A model generated the notes under the pieces. That model was not told the DNA's origin. It made no database searches and was given only the letters and a program-made list of their open reading frames with translations. A stretch of DNA of 64,000 bases from Arthrobacter sp. TMP15 (GTDB lineage: Bacteria; Actinomycetota; Actinomycetes; Actinomycetales; Micrococcaceae), in NCBI RefSeq assembly GCF_039529835.1, contig NZ_CP154262.1:3162001-3226000 (forward strand), given 5' to 3'. Position 1 is the stretch's first letter. Every line of letters begins with the position of its first letter. A program made the position numbers and the translations under genes. Below, one piece after another: positions 29,308 to 37,262 of this stretch.

Positions 29308-29361
29308 CAACGACTAGGTGGGGTGTGGCGCTGTTCAGCGCCACACCCCACCTAGTCGTTG
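29308..29361. terminator. Perfect 26-bp hairpin between convergent genes (hairpin E)
   Basis: Arms 29308-29333 and 29336-29361 are perfect complements with only two unpaired bases on paper. It sits 13 bases after the ABM gene and 49 bases after the thioredoxin stop, so it can end both transcripts. AACAAAAA precedes it on the plus strand, which gives TTTTTGTT after it on the minus strand. Confidence 0.85.
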
Positions 29362-29410
29362 CGGAGCTAAATAATTGCAGCGTCATGCAGTTGCGCTGCC
29401 GGTGCGAACC

Positions 29411-29794
29411 CTATTCTTGCGCTGCGGGATTCTCGGCTTGCTTGGCAGCAACCGCGGCGTGAACTTCTGCCATGTCCAGTGTCTTGACGGCGTCGATGAC
29501 GGAATCGAGTTGAGTACCGTTCAGCGCGCCCGGCTGGGCGAAAACCAAGACTTTTTCCCGGAACGCCATCAACGTCGGGATAGAGGTGATATTGGCTTCG
29601 GCCGCAAGCTGCTGCTGCGCTTCGGTGTCAACCTTACCGAAGACAATGCCATCGTGTTTCTGCGAGGCCGCTTCATAGGTGGGGGCAAATTGCAGGCAGG
29701 GCTGGCACCAAGAAGCCCAAAAATCAACTATCACAATGTCATTTGATTCGATGGTGGTGCCAAAGGATTCAGTGGTTATTTCAACAGTAGCCAT
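29411..29794 (-). CDS. Thioredoxin with WCQPC active site
   Basis: 127 residues from the ATG at 29794. The fold is clear: IVIVDFWASWCQPCLQFAP with the redox cysteines near residues 32-35, FGKVDTEAQQQLAAEANITSIPTLMAF with the cis-proline near 77, and a helical tail rich in Ala, Glu and Gln. The active site is WCQPC instead of the standard WCGPC, a variant seen in some actinobacterial and plant thioredoxins and expected to alter redox potential. It would reduce disulfides in the cytoplasm. It is monocistronic. Confidence 0.93.
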   Translation of the reverse strand: MATVEITTESFGTTIESNDIVIVDFWASWCQPCLQFAPTYEAASQKHDGIVFGKVDTEAQQQLAAEANITSIPTLMAFREKVLVFAQPGALNGTQLDSVIDAVKTLDMAEVHAAVAAKQAENPAAQE

Positions 29795-29986
29795 GCTGCA
29801 ACGGTACGTGAGAGACATCAGCGATGGCCAACTATTTCGCTCTGCGCGTGAGTACACCGGTATCTACTTTCACATACAAATTACCTAGTTTCACGGGAAA
29901 TTGGATGGATAGACACATGTAATTCACAGCGGATTCACCTTGTGCGCGCATACTGGCGGTGTTGACTACGAGAAAAGGAAGCAGCG

Positions 29987-30253
29987 ATGACTTTCACACT
30001 AGGAGAAACCATGACACGTCCGATCCATCACCGCTCGTTCATTGACCCTGAGAATCATGATCTCTGGCCGGTTCTATCCAAAGACGAGCCCGTGGCGCTG
30101 GTCAATGGCCGTGGCTGGCGCCTGTCAGGCCGGGTGGAGACGCTCTCCCACGATCGCCAGTGCCTCTGGATCCAACTCGACTCAGGCATGGGGCGCCAGC
30201 TCATCCACCACCAGGATGGCTTTGTACTTGAAAGTGAAAAGCTGAGCCACTGA
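29987..30253 (+). CDS. Small conserved-looking hypothetical protein (88 aa)
   Basis: No family recognised. The ATG at 29987 has AAAGGA upstream; an in-frame ATG at 30011 is possible. The product contains DLWPVLSKDEPVALVNGRGW and RQCLWIQLDSGMGRQLIH, which look like a compact beta-rich domain, with no signal peptide or membrane segment. A good terminator follows within 20 bases of the stop, so it is a self-contained transcription unit. Confidence 0.7.
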   Translation: MTFTLGETMTRPIHHRSFIDPENHDLWPVLSKDEPVALVNGRGWRLSGRVETLSHDRQCLWIQLDSGMGRQLIHHQDGFVLESEKLSH

Positions 30254-30272
30254 TCTTAGAGCACGGTCTCAA

Positions 30273-30309
30273 AACGTCCGATCCAAAACTGGACCGGGCG
30301 TTCTTTTTT
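30273..30309 (+). terminator. Rho-independent terminator of the 88-aa gene
   Basis: AACGTCCGATCC and GGACCGGGCGTT pair with one wobble and one mismatch around a 6-nt loop, followed by CTTTTTTA on the plus strand. Confidence 0.85.
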
Positions 30310-30324
30310 ACAATTTTGCACTGC

Positions 30325-30966
30325 CTAAACTTTGGACTTTCGGTATCCAGCCTGTTTTGCGGCTGTTTCGGTACTAAAACAAATTTCCGGCGTGGTCCGC
30401 AAGTAAAACCTTTGACCTTTCAGGTGGTAGATCTTACTGGAAGCATTGCCTTTGATAGGGGCCCATGTGGGACAGTTCCACTTGCTAACTGGTTTTGTGG
30501 AGCCCGGTTTGGGTGCGGGCTTGGACGCTGAAACAACCTTGACGTGTCTTTTGCCTGAGTCGGATGCCCTGAGCGTGCCTTGCGTTGGTAAACGCAGTGT
30601 CCACGTACCTGAGACAGATGCAGGGAAGCCAACTTTGATGTAGCCAGTGGTACTGCTTTTCACGGCTTGCATGGCTTTGTTCGGAGCTGAGCCATCAGGA
30701 TCAAAATAAACGGCCGCTGTGACACTGCCACTATTCACCCAAGTCTTGGCAGTGAGCTTCTGTACCTGAGCGATGAGCGTAATCGTCTTACCCTTGGCGA
30801 CCGTCGCCGGACCTGCAGAGAAAGTAATGACACGCGAGGTGCTGGGCGCAGCCGCTTCAGCCCGTGTTGGAAGAGCCAGCATAGCTACCACGAGCGTAAA
30901 AGCGGTGACTACTATGAACATGGCACGGCCCACAGCTGGCAAGTTAGAAAAGGCAGAATGGCTCAA
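30325..30966 (-). CDS. Secreted protein with C-terminal IKGN...AAGYR module
   Basis: 213 residues if the TTG at 30966 is used; GGGAGAG lies five bases upstream, and it gives a proper signal peptide (an Arg before FIVVTAFTLVVAMLALPTRAEA). The frame is open to 31011. A beta-sandwich-like part follows (FSAGPATVAKGKTITLIAQV, GTWTLRLPTQGTLRASDS), then a Lys/Pro linker. The C-terminal 50 residues carry CPTWAPIKGNASSKIYH and TAAKQAGYRKSK, a small module found at the ends of many secreted actinobacterial proteins, sometimes called the sunset domain. Function unknown. Confidence 0.75.
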   Translation of the reverse strand: MSHSAFSNLPAVGRAMFIVVTAFTLVVAMLALPTRAEAAAPSTSRVITFSAGPATVAKGKTITLIAQVQKLTAKTWVNSGSVTAAVYFDPDGSAPNKAMQAVKSSTTGYIKVGFPASVSGTWTLRLPTQGTLRASDSGKRHVKVVSASKPAPKPGSTKPVSKWNCPTWAPIKGNASSKIYHLKGQRFYLRTTPEICFSTETAAKQAGYRKSKV

Positions 30967-31080
30967 GGGCTCTCCCGAAGAGATTGCAGTCAGTTGACCG
31001 CATGCTATCAATGATGCTTCAGTCTAGCCGCTGGCATCCATCTGCTGCTTTACCCTGATTGCCCGTTTACTGATAGAGGT

Positions 31081-31833
31081 TTAGTCTTCGGGTCCAATCA
31101 TGGCTACAAATTCTTGCGCCTCGGTCTCGCCAATGTCCGCATGGTCTCGCAAAAGGCGGGCAGCGGCGTCGTAATTACCCGACCTAGCCAGGTCGCGGAT
31201 CCGCGCGAAGCTCTCCTCATTCAGGCGCGTACTGGCAACCTCCCGGACATCCTCACCCCTGGCAACGATGGCCCGGTAGCGGTAAGCGCCAGGAACGCTT
31301 GCTGGCTTCACCCCCGCTTTGGGGTCCACTTTCCCTGCCTCGGGCGCTGCGTTGACAATGTCATCCACTGTCAGCGGTCCCTCCGGGACAACAGGCATTA
31401 CGGGTTCGGGAGATGGCTGGGGAAATTGTGCCAACGCCGCGACTGCCGCGGCGGACTCACCCAAGCCTAGGCGCGTGGCTTTGCGGTAAGCCTGTACCGC
31501 GTTGAGCACCTGGTGCTGGGCAATCAGCGAGTAGACGCGCTGGTGGGCTTCAGGGCTGAGCAGTGCGCCCGCCTCTTCAGCATTTTCTCGAGTAATTTCC
31601 CGCCCAAACCGTGCACCCTTACGTCCCGGTTCCTTGGCAGCCGAGCTCCGGTCAGGGTGCTTCCGCGCCGGGGCACGAGCTGCCGTGCGCACCTCTTCTG
31701 GGCGCACCTCTTCTGGGCGCACCTCATCTGTAGCAGCCGGCAGGCTCCGGCTTCGTCGCCCCAACAGTCGGGATCCCACAACAACAACGAGAACTATGAC
31801 AAGCAAGATGACCAGGGGCACGACGTATTCCAT
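31081..31833 (-). CDS. Membrane-anchored protein with L7/L12-like helical segments
   Basis: 250 residues. A single membrane helix starts the protein (VVPLVILLVIVLVVVVGSRLLGRR), so the rest is probably cytoplasmic. A charged Arg/Pro/Glu linker with repeated RPEEV units follows. Two similar helical segments, VYSLIAQHQVLNAVQAYRKA near 100 and FARIRDLARSGNYDAAARLL near 210, resemble the C-terminal domain of ribosomal protein L7/L12 (GLGESAAAVAAL is suggestive). No catalytic motif is seen. The function is unknown and the L7/L12 likeness is an impression from motif pattern. Confidence 0.7.
   Translation of the reverse strand: MEYVVPLVILLVIVLVVVVGSRLLGRRSRSLPAATDEVRPEEVRPEEVRTAARAPARKHPDRSSAAKEPGRKGARFGREITRENAEEAGALLSPEAHQRVYSLIAQHQVLNAVQAYRKATRLGLGESAAAVAALAQFPQPSPEPVMPVVPEGPLTVDDIVNAAPEAGKVDPKAGVKPASVPGAYRYRAIVARGEDVREVASTRLNEESFARIRDLARSGNYDAAARLLRDHADIGETEAQEFVAMIGPED
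31687..31731. repeat. Three tandem 15-bp repeats within a coding region
   Basis: The unit GCGCACCTCTTCTGG occurs at 31687-31701 and 31702-31716, then with changes at 31717-31731. On the minus strand it encodes repeats of the five residues PEEVR in the linker of the membrane-anchored protein. The number could vary between strains. Confidence 0.9.
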
Positions 31834-31976
31834 GCCTTAACTGTAGTTCGACTTGGCCGAATTTCCCGGCGGACAGAAAACCAGGCACCCATGGATAGCT
31901 TCGCAGGTCCTTACGTTACACAAAAAAGTCCGGAACCCAACGATCTCTCGAAAGGTTCCGGACGTCTCATTCTTGG

Positions 31977-32058
31977 TGGCAGATACTGGATTCGAACCAG
32001 TGAAGGCGTTGCCAGCTGATTTACAGTCAGCCCCCTTTGGCCACTCGGGTAATCTGCC
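31977..32058 (-). tRNA. tRNA-Tyr (GTA anticodon)
   Basis: An 82-nt class II tRNA on the minus strand: acceptor GGCAGAT/ATCTGCC, anticodon stem CTGA/TCAG with loop carrying GTA, a long variable arm, and T-arm ACTGG/CCAGT. The CCA end is not encoded. Confidence 0.95.
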
Positions 32059-32264
32059 ATGGCCAGCCAAACCTAAAACATCAGATTCGGCTTTCGCCCC
32101 CAACAAGTGGAAGCAGTAAAACAATACAAGGAATTTCCCCAAGAATCGAATCGAGTGCCCATGAGCGCCGTGATGACCTTCAAAACTGCTGGAATTCGTG
32201 TGTCTGGCAATACGAACTGGAGCCGGTCGCGAAATCAACAAAGACCCCTAGGTGCTGACACTTT

Positions 32265-32588
32265 CTATGCTTGGTTTTGAATCCGCTTGACCAACTGGTT
32301 TTCCAGAAAAGACGCTTGTTCAGGGGTGACTTGTTTCAACTGCACGGCACGGGCCATATCTTCGTGAACGCCGGCGAGCCGGGAGGACACCGAATTTGTG
32401 GGCGCTCCGATGATGCTTGCCGGATCCAGGCCGGCGGCAGTTCCACCGATCAAACCCGGACCACCCAAAACAGTCGCAGCCACCAAGGTGACGGCAGCAA
32501 TGGCTGTTCCCACAGTTTTTTTGCTATTCCTTGAGCGCGTGTTGGCCTCGGTGGCTGGTGTCGGCGCGGTAGGCCTAGCGGTGGTCAT
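32265..32588 (-). CDS. Small hypothetical protein with one membrane segment (107 aa)
   Basis: From the ATG at 32588, supported by AGGAG seven bases upstream. The N-terminus is rich in Thr, Ala and Pro with basic residues (TRSRNSKK), then a hydrophobic stretch VGTAIAAVTLVAATVLGGPGL, and a soluble tail (GVHEDMARAVQLKQVTPEQA). It could be a lipid-free membrane-anchored or exported small protein. No family recognised. It is divergent from yajQ. Confidence 0.65.
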   Translation of the reverse strand: MTTARPTAPTPATEANTRSRNSKKTVGTAIAAVTLVAATVLGGPGLIGGTAAGLDPASIIGAPTNSVSSRLAGVHEDMARAVQLKQVTPEQASFLENQLVKRIQNQA

Positions 32589-32830
32589 CGGTGCTCCTAG
32601 TGCGGGTTGTCTGAACAACAACTACTGTGCCAATGGCAACTGTGAGATTGCCCCGGGATCCCTCGGAGTTATCTGTGAACGAGCCCGCCACGGACTCCCC
32701 ACCTGACTTTGGCCGGCTTCCCAACCGATCCGCACCTTGCACGGTTTATGGCCTTTGCTCGCTTTGGTGCACTCGGGCGCTAAGCTTGGTGGCAAATCAA
32801 CCGGTCAAATATGCAGCATATGGAGGAATC

Positions 32831-33319
32831 ATGGCTAGTGAGTCAACGTTCGACGTCGTCAGTAAAGTGGACAAACAAGAGGTCGCCAACGCCCTGCACC
32901 AGACTCAGAAGGAAGTGGCGCAGCGCTATGACTTCAAGAACATCGGTGCAGAGATCGACTTCAGTGGTGAAAAAGTTCTCCTGAAAGCCAACTCTGAGGA
33001 GCGCGTCCTGGCTGTTATGGATGTTTTTGAATCCAAATTGATCAAGCGCGGAATCTCATTGAAGTCTCTGGAAGCGGGTGAGCCATTCGCATCGGGCAAG
33101 GAGTACCGTCTGGAGGCCGAGATCAAGGAAGGCATCGCCCAGGACGTGGCGAAGAAAATCAACAAACTGATTCGTGACGAGGGCCCCAAGGGTGTCAAGT
33201 CCACCATCCAAGGCGATGAACTGCGAGTGAGCTCCAAGAGCCGCGATGACCTTCAGGAAGTCATGTCCATGCTACGTAAGTTCGAAGATGCCGACCTACA
33301 GTTCGTCAACATGCGCTAG
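32831..33319 (+). CDS. yajQ: YajQ-family nucleotide-binding protein
   Basis: 162 residues, the normal family length. It starts MASESTFDVVSKVDKQEVAN, continues with QRYDFKNIGAEIDF and KEGIAQDVAKKINKLIRDEG, and ends with the conserved RKFEDADLQFVNMR. AGGAA precedes the ATG. YajQ proteins have two ferredoxin-like folds and bind nucleotides; some bind cyclic di-GMP and act with LysR regulators. The role in this organism is unknown. A bidirectional terminator follows. Confidence 0.95.
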   Translation: MASESTFDVVSKVDKQEVANALHQTQKEVAQRYDFKNIGAEIDFSGEKVLLKANSEERVLAVMDVFESKLIKRGISLKSLEAGEPFASGKEYRLEAEIKEGIAQDVAKKINKLIRDEGPKGVKSTIQGDELRVSSKSRDDLQEVMSMLRKFEDADLQFVNMR

Positions 33320-33367
33320 TCCACCAGTTTATATCGGCGGGCAATCACCGCCCACGTAAAAAAGTAG

Positions 33368-33425
33368 CGCTTAGCCGCTGAATTTTACCTCTTTTTTGAG
33401 AGTAACTTTCAGCGGCTAAACGTTT
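33368..33425. terminator. Bidirectional terminator between yajQ and the response regulator
   Basis: TTAGCCGCTGAA (33371-33382) and TTCAGCGGCTAA (33408-33419) are perfect 12-bp complements. The plus strand continues ACGTTTTTAAT, and the minus strand ends GCGCTACTTTTTT, so both sides have a T-tract. Confidence 0.85.
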
Positions 33426-33473
33426 TTAATCGCTTGCACCCCTTGCGCGTGCCCTCGCGTGAAGTGCCATCAT

Positions 33474-34148
33474 TTAACTGCCAGGCTCAACCAATCCCGT
33501 GTCGTAAGCCAACACCACAGCCTGAACTCTGTCGCGCAGATCCAGTTTGGCCAGGATTTTACTGACATGCGTTTTTACTGTTTGTTGTGCAATGAAAAGT
33601 TGGTCAGCTATCTCTTGGTTGGAAAATCCCCGACCAATCAATGTCATCACTTCAAGCTCACGGTCGGTAAGCCCAGCGAGCCTGTCCCGGGAAAGGACCG
33701 GCCGGGCTCTTGAAACGGCGAACTGCTCTATCAGCCGTTTCGTCACCGATGGTGCCAGAAGCGCCTCTCCGGAAGCAACAACACGCACAGCCGCCACAAG
33801 CTCGCCGGCGAGCGCGTCCTTCAAGAGGAACCCGCTGGCCCCCAGGCGCAGCGCATCGTAAATGTAGTCATCCACGTCAAAGGTTGTCAGCATCAGCACA
33901 TGTGTGGTGGCCTCCTGTGTGTTTATGTCACCTGCGAGGATCTGCCGAGTCGCCTCCAGACCATCCATGACAGGCATGCGCACATCCATCAACACAACAT
34001 CCGGACGGTGGATGGCAGTCATTTCTACCGCAACAGCACCGTTTTCCGCCTGTCCCACCACGTCTATATCGTCTTGGGCGCCGAGCAAAGCGGCAAATCC
34101 TTCACGAACCATGGCTTGGTCGTCAACAACTAGTACTCTGATGTTCAT
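33474..34148 (-). CDS. NarL/LuxR-family response regulator
   Basis: 224 residues from the ATG at 34148, which overlaps the kinase stop (ATGA). The receiver domain starts MNIRVLVVDDQAMVREGF with acidic residues D9/D10 and the phospho-acceptor D55 in VVLMDVRMPVMDG; the Lys is in GFLLKDA. The LuxR helix-turn-helix LTDRELEVMTLIGRGFSNQE to TVKTHVSKILAKLDLRDR fills the C-terminus. It is translationally coupled to the sensor kinase upstream. Target genes are unknown. Confidence 0.95.
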   Translation of the reverse strand: MNIRVLVVDDQAMVREGFAALLGAQDDIDVVGQAENGAVAVEMTAIHRPDVVLMDVRMPVMDGLEATRQILAGDINTQEATTHVLMLTTFDVDDYIYDALRLGASGFLLKDALAGELVAAVRVVASGEALLAPSVTKRLIEQFAVSRARPVLSRDRLAGLTDRELEVMTLIGRGFSNQEIADQLFIAQQTVKTHVSKILAKLDLRDRVQAVVLAYDTGLVEPGS

Positions 34149-35515
34149 GACCGGGCGCTTCCCTTGCCGTCGGTGGTGTTCATGGGCAGAATGGCTGTGA
34201 CGGCAAACCCGCCATTGGTGGTTGGCACGCAATGAACTGAGCCGCCCACAATATCGGCGCGCTCACGCATCCCAATCAAGCCCTGGCCCACATGTGCGCC
34301 CTTGTCCAGCTGCGCTATCACTGCCCCGATGTCCGAGCTTGAGTTGACCACTGAAACGGACAGGCTGCTCTCGCTCATCTTGCTTTCATTCACGGTGAAG
34401 AGCACGCGCGCAGTCGCCCCTGGTGCATGCCTAATGACATTGCTGAGTGCTTCCTGGACAATCCTGTAGGCGGTGAGCGCAATGACCTCGCCAATGTCAT
34501 GGCTTTCCAGCTCTGACAGGTCTGGTTCGGGGATGTTCACACCTGCTGACCTGGCCGAGGCAAAGAGCTGGGGAAGATCGGCCAGTGTGGGCTGTGGGCC
34601 CAGTTGCCGGCCGGCTTCAGAGTTGCGAAGGGAACCAAGCATGCTGCGCATCTCAGTCATGGCCCGGCGGGAGTTGGCCGCAATGTCATCGAATTCCTGT
34701 TTCAGTTCATCGTTGAGCCCGGCGTGCCGGTAGCTGGCCGTGGTTGCTTGCACCACAACAACTGACATACCGTGCGCCACCACGTCATGAAGTTCGCGAG
34801 CAATGCGTGTGCGTTCCTCGGCCAGCCTGCGTCGTGACTGCTCCTCGGCACTGACATTTCTTTCCGCAGCGAGTTCCGCCCGTAGATGTTGCCATTGTTG
34901 GGCCACAACGGCCGCGACCATGAGCCCGCCAGAGACAGCCGCGAAAATGACCACATTGTTCTGGGCTCCATCAGACTGCACACCCGGCATTGTCAGGTAG
35001 TTTGACCCAACACCAACCACCACGCTCGCCAGCCACCCAGCGGCCGGAACCATCCAGTGTGTCCGGAGCCCGGCCACACAAATCACCAGGACTTGGGTAA
35101 TCATGGCGATCACACTAAAAGGCATGGGAGCTGCCCCTACTGGATCAGAGACCAGCGGCAGGACGCTCATGGGTATCAGCGAAACAAGCACTCCGGCTAC
35201 AGGACGGGCAGCTGTTAGACCCAGTGATGCTGAATGCAGGATCGACATGCCCAAGGCAAAAGGCAGGGCCATGCCGTACAGGCTCATATTCAGCGGTGCG
35301 CCAACAGCCAGGAGCGCAATACACACGGCAGCTGTGCCCAGCCACACCCAACTAATCCCTTTCAACCGCCATAAATTGACTGTGGTGAACGGTGTTGGTG
35401 TGTGGAAAGCCCCTGACGCCGCGGTACTAGTCATAGCGCCAGTCGCGGAACCCGTGCCATCTGAGGAAGCCCCTGCTCCCCCATGCTTCTTGTCCTTAAT
35501 GTTCTTCAACTCCAT
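34145..35515 (-). CDS. Sensor histidine kinase, NarL-type (HisKA_3)
   Basis: 456 residues. After a polar start, five to six membrane helices lie between about 50 and 205. The dimerisation/phosphoacceptor motif RTRIARELHDVVAHGMSV near residue 240 has the His of HisKA_3, and the ATPase part includes AYRIVQEALSNVIRHAPGA near 355 and GQGLIGMRERADIVGG near 415. It phosphorylates the response regulator encoded next. No extracellular sensor domain is seen, suggesting sensing in the membrane. Its start overlaps the end of the phosphatase gene by 20 bases. Confidence 0.94.
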   Translation of the reverse strand: MELKNIKDKKHGGAGASSDGTGSATGAMTSTAASGAFHTPTPFTTVNLWRLKGISWVWLGTAAVCIALLAVGAPLNMSLYGMALPFALGMSILHSASLGLTAARPVAGVLVSLIPMSVLPLVSDPVGAAPMPFSVIAMITQVLVICVAGLRTHWMVPAAGWLASVVVGVGSNYLTMPGVQSDGAQNNVVIFAAVSGGLMVAAVVAQQWQHLRAELAAERNVSAEEQSRRRLAEERTRIARELHDVVAHGMSVVVVQATTASYRHAGLNDELKQEFDDIAANSRRAMTEMRSMLGSLRNSEAGRQLGPQPTLADLPQLFASARSAGVNIPEPDLSELESHDIGEVIALTAYRIVQEALSNVIRHAPGATARVLFTVNESKMSESSLSVSVVNSSSDIGAVIAQLDKGAHVGQGLIGMRERADIVGGSVHCVPTTNGGFAVTAILPMNTTDGKGSARS

Positions 35516-36212
35516 GAGTGCTGAATCGTTTGCCTACCTCGGTGAGCGCGTCGGTAGTGAGCTCGGCCGTTGGTCCGTCAGCATCCAATCCGCTCAACCC
35601 CCCGGCCGGTGCACCTTGCCAGGACTGGATTTTCCAGCCACCCGGTGTGTTGCTACCAGTGGGCTCCCCATCGAGGGTGACAATTCCAGTGTTGGAGAGA
35701 TCGTGGAATTTCTTATCAGACCAGTCGATGTTTATGCCGCGGTAACCAGCCCAAAAACGAATCATGGCCCCATGACTGACCATCGCTACGGTTTCATGGG
35801 TGGCGGCCTCCTCCACCACTGCGTCAAACCTCTCCAATACTTCATACCCGCTGTCGGCCCCGGGCATCCGTGCTGATAAGTCGCCGCTGAGCCAGGATTT
35901 CACGGCACGCAGGTATTCCTCGATGGAGGCTATATCGCCTTTGAGTTCAAGGCTGCCAGCACTGATTTCACGCAACCCGTCCCTAACTAAAGGAGCAAGG
36001 CGACGTTCCGCGGCAAGCGGGGCTGCTGTCAGGGCTGTGCGGGTTAAATTGGATATATACAAAGCGTCAATGCTTTGATGTGCCACGGCCGCAGGGACAG
36101 CCGCTGCCTGCGCCTCACCCAAAAGCGTTAATCCGGGCCCCGGGACCGCGGTGTCTAAAAGACTACGGACGTTGTTGGGTGTTTGGCCGTGCCTAATCAA
36201 AATCAGTCGCAT
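35496..36212 (-). CDS. Histidine phosphatase family protein (phosphoglycerate-mutase-like)
   Basis: 238 residues from the ATG at 36212. The RHG motif is at the start, MRLILIRHGQTPNN, and the second catalytic His appears in VAMVSHGAMIRFW near residue 155; REISAGSLELKGD carries the conserved Glu region. Such enzymes remove phosphate from sugars, nucleotides or other small molecules. The last 20 bases overlap the kinase gene, so phosphatase, kinase and regulator form one transcription unit. Confidence 0.9.
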   Translation of the reverse strand: MRLILIRHGQTPNNVRSLLDTAVPGPGLTLLGEAQAAAVPAAVAHQSIDALYISNLTRTALTAAPLAAERRLAPLVRDGLREISAGSLELKGDIASIEEYLRAVKSWLSGDLSARMPGADSGYEVLERFDAVVEEAATHETVAMVSHGAMIRFWAGYRGINIDWSDKKFHDLSNTGIVTLDGEPTGSNTPGGWKIQSWQGAPAGGLSGLDADGPTAELTTDALTEVGKRFSTHGVEEH

Positions 36213-36327
36213 GCCTCTATTCTGTCCTACTGTGCTGACCAGCGTGCGAGCCCCGGCAACCAGAGGTGCCATAGTCAATCTAAAGCAGTGGCCAAGTAGT
36301 GCGGATGCGTGAGCCGCGGAGCAGGAT

Positions 36328-37194
36328 TTAATGCAGTTCTCGCCCAGCCATCTTCTCCAGACGCGCTATCCGTTCAGCCATGGGAGGGTGGGTGGAAAAG
36401 AGTTTCTTAGCCCCGCCATTCTTGAAAGGGTTGGCGATCATGAGGTGGCTGGTATTAACTAATTTTTGTTCTTCGGGCAGCGGTGCCCGCTGCACGCCTA
36501 GCTCCAGTTTGCGCAGGGCGGAGGCCAGCGCCAGCGGATCATCAGTCAAAGTGGCACCATCTTCATCGGCGTCGTACTCGCGGGTGCGGCTGATCGCTAG
36601 TTGAATCATGGATGCCGCCAGCGGCGCCAGCAATGCCATGGCGATCATGGCAATCGGGTTGGCATTGCGGCGATTCCCGCCAAAGAAAAGCATCATCTGG
36701 GCCACTGATGTAATTACACCAGCAACTGCCGCCGCGACTGAGGACGTCAAGATATCGCGGTTATAAACATGCGTCAATTCGTGCCCCAGCACCCCTCGCA
36801 GCTCGCGCTCGTCAAGAAGGTTGAGGATGCCTTCAGTACAACAAACTGCAGCATTTTTAGGATTTCGTCCAGTGGCAAAAGCATTGGGTGCCTGCGTTGG
36901 GGAAAGATAAATGGCCGGCATGGGCTGGTTGGCTTTAGCCGATAGTTCGCGAACTATCCGGTAGATCCCAGGAGCTTGTGCCTCATTCACTGGGTAGGCC
37001 TGCATAGAACGGATAGCGATTTTCTCACTATTCCAGTAGCCGTAGGCGGTGGTGCCAACGCCAATTAACGCAAAAATCCACAGTGGCGCGGTACTGCGGG
37101 TTCCTGCAGCAATGATGGCGCCAATACCAAGCAGAACCGCCCACAGCACGCCAAAGAGAGCTGCTGTCTTTAATCCGTTGAAATGCCTGTGCAC
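36328..37194 (-). CDS. htpX: HtpX, M48-family membrane zinc metalloprotease
   Basis: 288 residues with a GTG start at 37194 (VHRHFNGLKTAALFG); GTG at 37200 or TTG at 37242 are alternatives. Two N-terminal membrane helices are followed by the zinc motif LGHELTHVYN (HExxH) near residue 130, two more hydrophobic segments near 145-195, and REYDADEDGA with the third ligand Glu near 210. It degrades damaged membrane proteins. The length and order match bacterial HtpX. No heat-shock operator was recognised upstream. Confidence 0.93.
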   Translation of the reverse strand: MHRHFNGLKTAALFGVLWAVLLGIGAIIAAGTRSTAPLWIFALIGVGTTAYGYWNSEKIAIRSMQAYPVNEAQAPGIYRIVRELSAKANQPMPAIYLSPTQAPNAFATGRNPKNAAVCCTEGILNLLDERELRGVLGHELTHVYNRDILTSSVAAAVAGVITSVAQMMLFFGGNRRNANPIAMIAMALLAPLAASMIQLAISRTREYDADEDGATLTDDPLALASALRKLELGVQRAPLPEEQKLVNTSHLMIANPFKNGGAKKLFSTHPPMAERIARLEKMAGRELH

Positions 37195-37262
37195 GCCCAC
37201 GTCACTTTCACTAGTAGTTTCTAAACTGTACAAGCTGGCCAAGCTGGCTAACCACTTGAGTT

